From the NCBI GenBank assembly GCA_041398705.1, contig JAWKUI010000003.1, positions 248,001 through 312,000 of the forward strand: DNA of 64,000 nt. The letters are read 5' to 3'. The stretch comes from NORP259 sp041398705. Its GTDB lineage: Bacteria; Planctomycetota; UBA1135; GCA-002686595. Of this stretch, positions 45,436 through 52,857 are shown one piece after another. Below the pieces are notes generated by a model. That model was not told where the DNA came from, made no database searches, and saw nothing but the letters and a program-made list of their open reading frames with translations. Both the position numbers and the translations under genes were made by a program. The stretch's first letter is position 1, and each line of letters opens with the position of its first letter.

Positions 45436-45595
45436 GGGGGCACGGTGCGGGGCCGGTGGGCCCGCGTCAACCCGGCCGGGGCTGCGGGCCGGGTTTCGGG
45501 ATGGCGCACCGGGTGCCTGGGCAGGAAATTGCATTCAGGTCGCAAGTTCGGCGGGCCGAAAGGTGGTGCGGGTAGGAAAGCCCAAATCTCGCGCC

Positions 45596-46102
45596 ATGAT
45601 CCGTACCGTCCTTTCGCTGGCGGTCCTTTTCGCGTGCTGCTCCTGTGGGGTCACGCGGTTGGGGCAGCCCTATCACCAGGCCAGCCTGGGCACCGCGCCG
45701 CTGATCGAGCAGATCGAAGTGCGCGAAATGCTCCCCATGGTGGGCCGAGCGGAGACCGTGACGGCGACCCATCAGGCGGCGGATTTGCAACCCGAGCGCC
45801 AGATCTGGCCCGACGATTGGACTTCCCTGCTCACGCCTCCCGCTGCCACCGAGTTCGTTCTCGATCTCGGTGTCGGCGAAGCACCGTTTGACGACGCGTG
45901 CGAACTCTTTTGCCTCGATCCCGGGCCCGTTCGCGGGTTCTCCGATGCCCTGGTCCAGATCGAAGTGCGGCGCACCTGGGTCGGCCCGGTCTCGTGGCAC
46001 GGCATTGCTGCGCTCAGTCGAATCCAGGAAGACACCCTGCTTGAAGCCATGCAAGCGGGGGATTGGGCCTGGATCGGCTTCGGGGTGCAGTACTCCTGGT
46101 AG
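45596..46102 (+). CDS. lipoprotein of unknown function
   Basis: A 168-residue protein with signal sequence and lipobox (FACCSC, Cys about 17). The rest contains WPDDWTSLLTPPAATEFVLDLGVGEAPFDDACELFC and an amphipathic C-terminus (IEVRRTWVGPVSWHGIAALSRIQEDTLLEAMQAGDWAWIGFGVQYSW). No known motif. It is 11 bases upstream of a PilZ gene on the same strand and could be the first gene of the 45.6-49.6 kb run. Confidence 0.65.
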   Translation: MIRTVLSLAVLFACCSCGVTRLGQPYHQASLGTAPLIEQIEVREMLPMVGRAETVTATHQAADLQPERQIWPDDWTSLLTPPAATEFVLDLGVGEAPFDDACELFCLDPGPVRGFSDALVQIEVRRTWVGPVSWHGIAALSRIQEDTLLEAMQAGDWAWIGFGVQYSW

Positions 46103-46113
46103 CTCCATCCAAG

Positions 46114-46884
46114 ATGCCCGATCCCCAACCTGATTCCCCCCGGCGTTACCGGGTTCGGCCCGAGCAAGGCGAACTCGAGATGCGGCTCGTCTACGAGGGA
46201 CTTTCGGTGCCCACCGAGGTCCTGGGCCTTTCCATGGACGGCGTGCAGTGCCGCGTCGAAAGGCGCTGGATCGACGAATTGCCGCTCGGAACCTGCGTTT
46301 CCCTGCGATTCTGCAATCCGCGCGGAGGGGCGCGGTACGAGGTGCTCGGTCTGGTGGAGACCACGCTCGATGAAGAGGGTTCCTGGGTGGCCGACCTGCA
46401 CTTCCACGAGCAGGATGAATTGATCCAGACCCTGGGCCAGGTCGGCGCTTGGCGGCACTTCAACCGCCGCCGCCACTTCCGCGTCTACCCGCGCCTGGGC
46501 TTCTCGAACCCGGCGCGCATCGAATTGCAATGGCCCGGGTACACGGGCAAACACGTGTTGCACGACATTTCCGCCCAGGGCATGGCGATCCGCCTGGCGC
46601 GGCACGATCCATTGCAAGTTCCCGGGCACCGGGCGGTGCGTGCAGAATTGCATCTGCCCGGGGCCGGTGGGGCCCTGCAGATCTCGCTGCGCAAACTGCG
46701 CGAGCTCGAGGCAGGCAGCCATCGCCGGGTGTGTTTCGAAATCGATGACCTGCGCACGGCGAACTTCGGGGATGTGCAGGAACGCCTGATTGCGGCCGTG
46801 ATGGACTGGCAGCGGGCTTCGATCCAGGCCCGCCACGCCCTAAAGGCCCACATCGAGTCAATGGGCTCAAAACGGGCCGGATAA
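46114..46884 (+). CDS. PilZ-domain protein, YcgR-like architecture
   Basis: A 256-residue protein with an N-terminal beta domain (about 20-110) and a C-terminal PilZ domain with HFNRRRHFRVYPR (RxxxR c-di-GMP arm, about 116-124) and HDISAQGMAIRL ([D/N]xSxxG, about 153-158). Together these are the c-di-GMP-binding signature, so the protein is predicted to bind the second messenger, though the N-terminal domain was not matched to YcgR-N with certainty. The start at MPDPQPDSPRRY was chosen over an internal overlapping start in the lipoprotein gene. Confidence 0.85.
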   Translation: MPDPQPDSPRRYRVRPEQGELEMRLVYEGLSVPTEVLGLSMDGVQCRVERRWIDELPLGTCVSLRFCNPRGGARYEVLGLVETTLDEEGSWVADLHFHEQDELIQTLGQVGAWRHFNRRRHFRVYPRLGFSNPARIELQWPGYTGKHVLHDISAQGMAIRLARHDPLQVPGHRAVRAELHLPGAGGALQISLRKLRELEAGSHRRVCFEIDDLRTANFGDVQERLIAAVMDWQRASIQARHALKAHIESMGSKRAG

Positions 46885-46950
46885 GGGCCTTGACGTTCAT
46901 TTCCCGGTGTTGAACCACCGAAAACAGAACGCCGACTTCTCCCAGCGCCC

Positions 46951-47688
46951 ATGTCCAACCTAGACCAGATCCGATCCTGCCTGGACCCCTTCATCCGGGC
47001 CACGGGCAACCCGGTCGACTTCAACCGGGAGTCCCTGTTCGAAGGGCGTGATGCCCTGAAGCAAGTGTTCGATCTGATCGACCACCGCCACCAACGGGCG
47101 CTGGCGGAAGGATTCGGGGCGGTGCAGGCCCTGGTGGGGGGCATGATCCGTCGCGGGCATGTGGAACAAGGCGTGGTTCTGAAGGCTATCCACACGCTGA
47201 TGTCGACTCTTGTCGAGCTGGCGGGCAGCCAGCCGATCGCGGGTCCGCAAGCGGAATTCGAGATCAAGGCACCCTCGGGCCACGGCCCCCTGCCCGGTTT
47301 GTCGGGCCTGAGCCCGCTGCCGCCCGCGCCGACCCCCGGCATGCGCTCCGCGGCTCCGTCCGCTCCTGCCGCACCCAGCGCGAGCGGCTACCTGCGCCTG
47401 GGTGGGCAACCCGGCAAGTTGGAACTCGCCGGCCGTCCCGGCGCGCCTGTCGAGCCCGTCAGCCCCAAGGGCGAGCACACCCTGGGTCAACTGCTGGTGC
47501 AATCCGGCAAGATCTCCAGCAGCCAACTCACGCGCGCCCTGGATCTGCAGAAGATCAACGGCCGCCGCCTCGGCGAGGTGCTGATCGCCATGGAAGCCAT
47601 CGGCATCCAGACCCTCGAAGAGGCCCTCAACCGCCAGCAGGTGCTGCAGTCCTTCAAGGGCGGCAACAAGGGCACCGGCGCCGCCTGA
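46951..47688 (+). CDS. protein with C-terminal GspE-N-terminal-like (T2SSE_N) domain
   Basis: A 245-residue protein. Residues 1-95 are helical (FIRATGNPVDFNRESLFEGRDALKQVFDLIDHRHQRALAEGFGAV). An Ala/Pro-rich linker of about 70 residues follows. The last 65 residues (LGQLLVQSGKISSSQLTRALDLQKINGRRLGEVLIAMEAIGIQTLEEALNRQQVL) match the MshEN/GspE N-terminal fold, which in MshE-type proteins binds c-di-GMP. It lies between two PilZ genes, so a c-di-GMP-linked role is attractive but inferred. Confidence 0.7.
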   Translation: MSNLDQIRSCLDPFIRATGNPVDFNRESLFEGRDALKQVFDLIDHRHQRALAEGFGAVQALVGGMIRRGHVEQGVVLKAIHTLMSTLVELAGSQPIAGPQAEFEIKAPSGHGPLPGLSGLSPLPPAPTPGMRSAAPSAPAAPSASGYLRLGGQPGKLELAGRPGAPVEPVSPKGEHTLGQLLVQSGKISSSQLTRALDLQKINGRRLGEVLIAMEAIGIQTLEEALNRQQVLQSFKGGNKGTGAA

Positions 47689-47800
47689 GCCCGGACCCGG
47701 GGGGCGATCTCCCGGCTGCGCGCTCCTGGGCCTTCCCAGGGGGCAAAATGGGGCGGTTTCTCTTGATGATGCAGGGACCGGGGTCGCTAGCATGGCCGCC

Positions 47801-47914
47801 ATGGCACCCGCCTTGTTCCCCCTGGCCGCCAGCGACAGCCCCGCAACGACCCTGATCGTGGTCGGGCTCGTGCTGCTGTTCCTGTGGTGGACGCGCAAGG
47901 GCGGCGGGTCATGA
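47801..47914 (+). CDS. 37-residue single-helix membrane peptide
   Basis: A short frame reading MAPALFPLAASDSPATTLIVVGLVLLFLWWTRKGGGS (alternative ATG three codons upstream): one transmembrane helix with a positively charged C-terminus. A following ATG overlaps its stop (ATGA) and opens a frame of 30 codons, whose own stop overlaps the TTG start of the second PilZ gene. Such chaining suggests translational coupling, but the peptides' reality is uncertain. Confidence 0.4.
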   Translation: MAPALFPLAASDSPATTLIVVGLVLLFLWWTRKGGGS

Positions 47915-47999
47915 GGCATCTGATGGGATCCGTGGGATCCCCGTCCGGTTCCAGGGCCAACCGCACCCCCCCGATCGGCCCGTCGGGTTCGCAGCTCCG

Positions 48000-48761
48000 T
48001 TGAAGTTTTTTGGTCGCAAGAAGAAGTCCGAGGGATCTTCGGACCATCGCAGGCACTACCGCAAGGCGCCTGGCAAGAAGCACGCCCTGACCGCGCGCGT
48101 GCAATTGCCGCAATCCGGCGATGTGATCAACGTGACCGTGCTCGACGTGAGCGCCGGCGGCTGCAGCATCCAACTCGACCCGAGCAAAGCGGGTGAACTC
48201 GGCGTTGGCGCCATCTTCTGGATCGCCTTCGGATCGTTGCGCACCCAAGCGGAGTTCCCGGTACAAGGCCACGTGGTGAGCGTGATGCAGGCCAAGGACG
48301 GCCTGACCCGGCTCGGCGTCGGCTTCACCGATCCCGACGAGCTGTTCGGCCGCATCGAGCCGTACTTCCTCAAGTTCTTCAACCGCCGCCGCCTGCTGCG
48401 CGTGCTGCCCGAGCTGGGCCGCAGCATGAAAGCCGACGTGCGCGGGCCTGCGGGGGATGGATTCCGTCTGGATATCCAGGACGTGTCCGAAGAAGGCATC
48501 GGCCTTTCGCTGCACAACGAGGAGGTCGCCTGGATGGACGCCGGCGAGCTCTTCGACATCGAATTCAAGATCCCCGGTGCCAACGCCACCTGGTCGGGCA
48601 ACGCCACGCGCATCCATGTGACGCCGCTCAAGGGCAGCACGCGCGCGGGCCTCTTGTTCCAGGATGGTGAGGTCCGCGACGCCGCCGCCCACGCGGCCCT
48701 CGAGGTCTGGTTGAACACCCGCCGGGTCGCCATGGCCAAGTGGGATTCGGCCTACGAATGA
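48000..48761 (+). CDS. PilZ-domain protein
   Basis: A 253-residue protein from a TTG start (MKFFGRKKKSEG). It contains RRHYRKAPGKKHALTARVQ followed by VLDVSAGGCSIQLD ([D/N]xSxxG) and a second block DIQDVSEEGIGLSLHN, so it may carry two PilZ-like halves. The RxxxR and D-V-S-x-x-G motifs predict c-di-GMP binding. No upstream ATG is available in frame. Its stop overlaps the start of the RNase Z-like gene (ATGA). Confidence 0.8.
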   Translation: MKFFGRKKKSEGSSDHRRHYRKAPGKKHALTARVQLPQSGDVINVTVLDVSAGGCSIQLDPSKAGELGVGAIFWIAFGSLRTQAEFPVQGHVVSVMQAKDGLTRLGVGFTDPDELFGRIEPYFLKFFNRRRLLRVLPELGRSMKADVRGPAGDGFRLDIQDVSEEGIGLSLHNEEVAWMDAGELFDIEFKIPGANATWSGNATRIHVTPLKGSTRAGLLFQDGEVRDAAAHAALEVWLNTRRVAMAKWDSAYE

Positions 48762-49630
48762 ACGGGCTGGGCGGCGTGCGCCATGAGCACGGGGTTGCGA
48801 TCGCGCAGCCCGAAGGCCTGCAGCTCGATGGCCTGACCCTGCGCGGAATCTCGGAGGCGGGCATCCGCACGAGTCTGCACGTGCCCGAGTGGGACCTGTT
48901 GGTGGACCTGGGGTGCGTGGATTCGAGCACGGTCCCGGCGAAACACGTGCTGGTCACCCACGGGCACCTCGATCACCTCGGGGCTTTCGCCAACCACGTG
49001 GCGTTGCGCGGGTTGTTCCGCATGGCGCCAGCGTCGTACCTGATGCCGCCGGGCCTGGTGGGGCCGGCCGAAGAGCTGCTCGAATTGTGGCGCCGCATCG
49101 ACAAAGCCCCGCTCGAGGCGAGGGTCCTCGGATTGCCGCCCGGCCAGAGCCATGCCCTGCGCCGAGATCTCGTCGTGCACAGTCACGGCACCGTGCACCG
49201 GGTTGAAAGCCAGGCGTACCGCGTGGTTTCCTTGCGCCATGCGTTGAAGGCGGAGTTCCGGGGGCTGGCCCAGGGGGAGATCCACCGGCGCAAGGCGGCG
49301 GGGGAGGTGCTCGAGGAGGAACTCGAGGTGGGGGAGATCGCCTTTTCCGGCGACACCACCCTCGAGGGCATCTTGGCGCATCCGGAGCTACTGCGCGTGC
49401 GGCGGCTCGTGCTCGAGTGCACCTTCTTCGGCGAGCGCGTCGACGTAGCGCGCTCGCGCCACCTGGGGCACGTGCACCTCGACGAGATCGCTGCACACGC
49501 TGAAGCGTTCGAAGTCGAATGGTTGGTGCTGATGCACCGTTCGGTGCGCTTTTCCGCAGGCGATGCGGCGCGCCATGTGCGGGCGCGCTTGCCGAAAGAC
49601 CTGCGCGAACGCGTGGTGCTGTTCGGCTGA
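48758..49630 (+). CDS. RNase Z-like metallo-beta-lactamase-fold hydrolase
   Basis: A 290-residue MBL-fold protein with VLVTHGHLDHLGAF (HxHxDH, the zinc motif), then GEIAFSGDTTLEGIL (metal-ligand Asp), RRLVLECTFFGE and a later H-x-x-x-x-H-L-x-x-H/I series (SRHLGHVHLDEIAAH). The HGHLDH motif and ECTFF block are as in tRNase Z and its plant-type relatives. The gene is coupled to the upstream PilZ gene. The substrate may be tRNA 3' trailers, but the family also includes non-tRNA phosphodiesterases. Confidence 0.82.
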   Translation: MNGLGGVRHEHGVAIAQPEGLQLDGLTLRGISEAGIRTSLHVPEWDLLVDLGCVDSSTVPAKHVLVTHGHLDHLGAFANHVALRGLFRMAPASYLMPPGLVGPAEELLELWRRIDKAPLEARVLGLPPGQSHALRRDLVVHSHGTVHRVESQAYRVVSLRHALKAEFRGLAQGEIHRRKAAGEVLEEELEVGEIAFSGDTTLEGILAHPELLRVRRLVLECTFFGERVDVARSRHLGHVHLDEIAAHAEAFEVEWLVLMHRSVRFSAGDAARHVRARLPKDLRERVVLFG

Positions 49631-49635
49631 TCGCT

Positions 49636-50145
49636 TCAGGCCTTGCGGCGCCGGCGGCGGATGCCGATGGGCAGCCACCACAGATAGAGGCCCGTGCCCG
49701 TCAGCAATACGAGCAGCAGGGCGATGGGGAAGAACAACCCCAGTTTCGCCCCCTCGTGGAACCACGAGCCGTCGTGCAGGGCTTCGACCAGATCGCTATT
49801 GCGCTCCATGCTCGAGAGCAGGGCGCCGTTGCTGCTGTCGATCTGAAGCTCCCAGCCCGACACGCATTGCACCTTGATCAAGCCGCGCCCCGGCCGCACG
49901 TCGAGCCGATCGATGTCTTGCCAGCCCTGCACCTGCGCCTCCGGCACGGCCGCGGCGATATCGAGGACCTGGGGCCAATCGATCACGAGTTCGGCCGCCG
50001 CACCGCGCTGGGTGGGGGGCTGCACCCACGCCCATTGTTTCTTGAACTGCAGGGCGATGCCCGAGACCAGGATCAGCAGGAAAGGCAGGAACACCACGGG
50101 CGCGGCCCAGCGGTGTGCCTTGCGGGTCCAGATCGACGCTTTCAT
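49636..50145 (-). CDS. PepSY-associated transmembrane protein
   Basis: A 169-residue protein with KAHRWAAPVVFLPFLLILVSGIALQFK at the N-terminus (PepSY_TM type: R-x-x-H-R-W then a helix). The central periplasmic part is a PepSY-like domain (CVSGWELQIDSSNGALLSSMERNSDLVEALHDGSWFHEGAKLGLFFPIALLLVLLTGTGLYLWW), and a second membrane helix lies near the C-terminus. Relatives are found with iron-uptake and redox proteins and may inhibit peptidases or aid metal handling. The start was set at MKASIWTRKAH. Confidence 0.8.
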   Translation of the reverse strand: MKASIWTRKAHRWAAPVVFLPFLLILVSGIALQFKKQWAWVQPPTQRGAAAELVIDWPQVLDIAAAVPEAQVQGWQDIDRLDVRPGRGLIKVQCVSGWELQIDSSNGALLSSMERNSDLVEALHDGSWFHEGAKLGLFFPIALLLVLLTGTGLYLWWLPIGIRRRRRKA

Positions 50146-50210
50146 GGCGGCAGCATACCCGATGCCTGCCACGCGATTGCTGGGGACGGATGGTGCCCGG
50201 GCGGATTCGA

Positions 50211-50714
50211 TCAGGCTGCGCGCCTTCGCCTCAGGAACCAGGCGATCAGGACCGGAATGCAAGAGACGAGGGCAATGCCCGCTCCGAGCCGAATCATGTC
50301 CCTATGGTCGGGGCCGCTTACCAGACCCGCCCCCAGGATCCAGATGCCCATCAACCAACCCAACGAACTCATGGCCAAGGGCCACACGAGGCCGTGGTCG
50401 TACATGCTGCGCTTGCGGGTTCGTCGGCCGGCCCAGTCCCAAAGCACGTACCCAAGGACGATCGGTAGGCCGATGCCCATGCCTTGCCCCATGCCGAAAC
50501 CGTGGTCCCCGGTCAGCATGAGTGCATACAGTCCCGACATGGCGATCACGATGAGGACCTTGAACACGTTCTCGCGGCGCATCGACTTCGGATCCAGTGT
50601 CGTGCGACTGCGCTGGTCCTCGTGCAAGTTGACCTGGCCGCAGTGGGGGCAGCGCTGGGCTGCGCCCCGGACTGCGAAGGGCTGATGGCAATAAAGGCAC
50701 TTCGGGTCGTGCAT
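50211..50714 (-). CDS. zinc-ribbon membrane protein
   Basis: A 167-residue protein with an N-terminal CLYCHQPFAVRGAAQRCPHCGQ zinc ribbon (two CxxC pairs) and four hydrophobic segments (about 55-70, 80-95, 110-130, 140-160). It starts at MHDPKCLYCH, 8 bases after a GAGG ribosome-binding site. No known catalytic motif. It may be a small regulatory or folding factor of the inner membrane; function unassigned. Confidence 0.72.
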   Translation of the reverse strand: MHDPKCLYCHQPFAVRGAAQRCPHCGQVNLHEDQRSRTTLDPKSMRRENVFKVLIVIAMSGLYALMLTGDHGFGMGQGMGIGLPIVLGYVLWDWAGRRTRKRSMYDHGLVWPLAMSSLGWLMGIWILGAGLVSGPDHRDMIRLGAGIALVSCIPVLIAWFLRRRRAA

Positions 50715-50811
50715 GGTGAATACCTCTATGGAGGATACCTTTGCGAGCCCGTTTGCATTCGATTCCGGTCGCGGATTGCCGGAATTGGGCCCCCGGGGGG
50801 CCCCAGGGCCC

Positions 50812-52857
50812 TCAGAACGCCATGCCCACCGAGATGTGCAGAACCCAGTCGGATTGCTCCTCGGTCGCATTTGGGTTGTGGGCGTAGTCCGCCCGGATCG
50901 GGCCGATTGGCAGGATGTAGCGCACCCCGGCGCCCACGGCGGTCTCCAGGTCCGCCCCGCGCAGCAGGTCGCTAGGGCTCTCCACCACGTTGCCGACGTC
51001 GGTGAACAGGGCCCATTGCCAGTTCGTATCCCCGATGTCGGAGAGGTATTCGATACTCAGCGTGCTGCTGCCCACTCCGCCGATAGGCGTGCCATCGTCA
51101 TCGACCGGGCCGAGCTCGTCTTCGCGGAACGAACGCACACTGTTTTCGCCGCCCGAGAACAGGCGCAGACCCAGGGGCAGGTCCGAGTTGCCGTCGGGCA
51201 GGATGGCGGTGGCGCGCAGGCCCATGGCCAGGGTCTGGCGATCCCCTAGGGGATAGAAGTAGGTGTAACTCGTCTGCAGGCGCGTGTAGGGCGGCGCGGA
51301 ACCGGTGTTGTCCAGGGTTCGCTGCAACGCAAACCGGATGTGGCGGCCGTCGGTGGGCAGCAGGGGGTGGTTGCGCGAGTCGTACTCGATACCCCATTCG
51401 AGCGTGGTGCTCGAAAGGTCCTGCTCGAACTCATCGGGCAAGGTCAAACCATCGAGCAGGTCCACCCGCACGTCGGACACCCCCACGCGCTGATAGCGCA
51501 GTCCCACGTCGGTGTTCCAGCGGAGCCGATGGCCAAAGTTGCGGCTGGCGAACACGCCCATGCTCCAGGACTTGTGCGTATAGGCGGGGCGTTTGCGCAC
51601 GCTGTAGTCGCTGTTCGCGTTGAGCACCCAGTCGTGCCCGATGGTCCACGGATCAGAGAAGGTGACCAGTAGCCGTTCCGCCCGTTCGGCAACCACGCCC
51701 TCCAGGCCCAGGGTGCGCGCATACCCACCGATGTTGTAGTGGCGCCAGCCCATGTGCAGGCGCGCCCCTTCGAAGGAACCGTAACCCGGTTCGATGAACG
51801 CTTCGCGCTGGGGGTTCTCCTTGATCTCGAGCGTCAGGTCGCGGGTCGCGCCGCTTTCCGCCAGGTTCAGCCGCACGGTTTCGAAGCGTCCGGTGCGATA
51901 GAGGCGCACGACGGCGTTGTCGAGACCATCGGGGGTCAGCGGTTCACCCGGGGTCAGGCCCAGCTTTTCGAGCACGAAGCGGTCCGCGACCTTCAGATCC
52001 GGCGGGATGTGGATCGCGCCCAGCACCGATCGTTCCCCCGGAGTCACGTCGAGCGTCACGAACACCTGGCCGTTCTCCTGGCGCGTCTGGCTGACGACCT
52101 GCACGTCGAGGTAGCCGAGGTCGCCCAGGCTCGACTGGGCCGCGCGTTGCCAGCGCGGCACCCAGACGGGTTGGAAGATGGGCGCCTCGCCGGTGCCGCC
52201 CTGGACCTCCGCCAGGGCCGCATCGAGTTTCGCCTCCGCCGCCAGCTCGGGCGCCACGTTGTGCTCGATGCCGCCGAGGGTGTACCGCGGACCGGGTTCG
52301 ATGCGGATCGTAAGGCGGGAACAGGCGGTTTTGACCTCGTCGAGTTTGGCGTCCGAGACGTCCACGTCCAGGTAGCCCTGGGAGCGATAGCGTTCAGCGA
52401 TGCGGCCGGGCAGGCGATCCACGTCGCGCGGCCGCACCGGACTGTCGACCGCGCCGTACATGGCGATCAGGTCGGTTTTCTTCAGACCTTCGGAGTCGAT
52501 GGCTCCGGGGAACTCCCATTGCGCGATGCAATGCAGGGGTCCTTCGACGATCTGGAAGTGCAGGCCGGCCGGATCCTTGGCTGACTCGCTGCGTTGTTCC
52601 ACGGTGACCTGCACCTCGAGATACCCCCGGCGCTGGTACTCCTGCTCGATCTGGTAGCGCGCATCGTCGGCCACGACCGCCGGCGGCAGGCCTTCGCGCC
52701 AGGCGTCGATCTCGAACTGCAGGGCGCCGCGCAGGGCATCCCCATCGAGCACCTGGTTGCCTTCGAAGGCGAGCTGCGGCGCCGGGCGTTCCTTCTCCTG
52801 GCCCGCGGTGAAGGCGGGGGAGAGCAGCAGCAGAAACAGGCAGAGGAAACGCAGCAT
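50812..52857 (-). CDS. BamA/TamA-family outer-membrane protein (Omp85)
   Basis: A 681-residue protein with signal peptide (MLRFLCLFLLLLSPAFTAGQ), several POTRA domains (about 30-370; each with a Y-x-x-x-G-Y-[LV]-x-V-x-V core such as EQEYQRRGYLEVQV and ERYRSQGYLDVDV) and a C-terminal 16-strand barrel. The barrel carries GYGSFEGARLHMGW, LRLFSGGENSVRSF and a terminal Phe (ISVGMAF), both Omp85 hallmarks. It inserts or exports outer-membrane proteins. The start overlaps the tamB stop (TGATG), so it is co-translated with TamB. Longer frames upstream are antisense-independent reading of tamB and were rejected. Confidence 0.9.
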   Translation of the reverse strand: MLRFLCLFLLLLSPAFTAGQEKERPAPQLAFEGNQVLDGDALRGALQFEIDAWREGLPPAVVADDARYQIEQEYQRRGYLEVQVTVEQRSESAKDPAGLHFQIVEGPLHCIAQWEFPGAIDSEGLKKTDLIAMYGAVDSPVRPRDVDRLPGRIAERYRSQGYLDVDVSDAKLDEVKTACSRLTIRIEPGPRYTLGGIEHNVAPELAAEAKLDAALAEVQGGTGEAPIFQPVWVPRWQRAAQSSLGDLGYLDVQVVSQTRQENGQVFVTLDVTPGERSVLGAIHIPPDLKVADRFVLEKLGLTPGEPLTPDGLDNAVVRLYRTGRFETVRLNLAESGATRDLTLEIKENPQREAFIEPGYGSFEGARLHMGWRHYNIGGYARTLGLEGVVAERAERLLVTFSDPWTIGHDWVLNANSDYSVRKRPAYTHKSWSMGVFASRNFGHRLRWNTDVGLRYQRVGVSDVRVDLLDGLTLPDEFEQDLSSTTLEWGIEYDSRNHPLLPTDGRHIRFALQRTLDNTGSAPPYTRLQTSYTYFYPLGDRQTLAMGLRATAILPDGNSDLPLGLRLFSGGENSVRSFREDELGPVDDDGTPIGGVGSSTLSIEYLSDIGDTNWQWALFTDVGNVVESPSDLLRGADLETAVGAGVRYILPIGPIRADYAHNPNATEEQSDWVLHISVGMAF

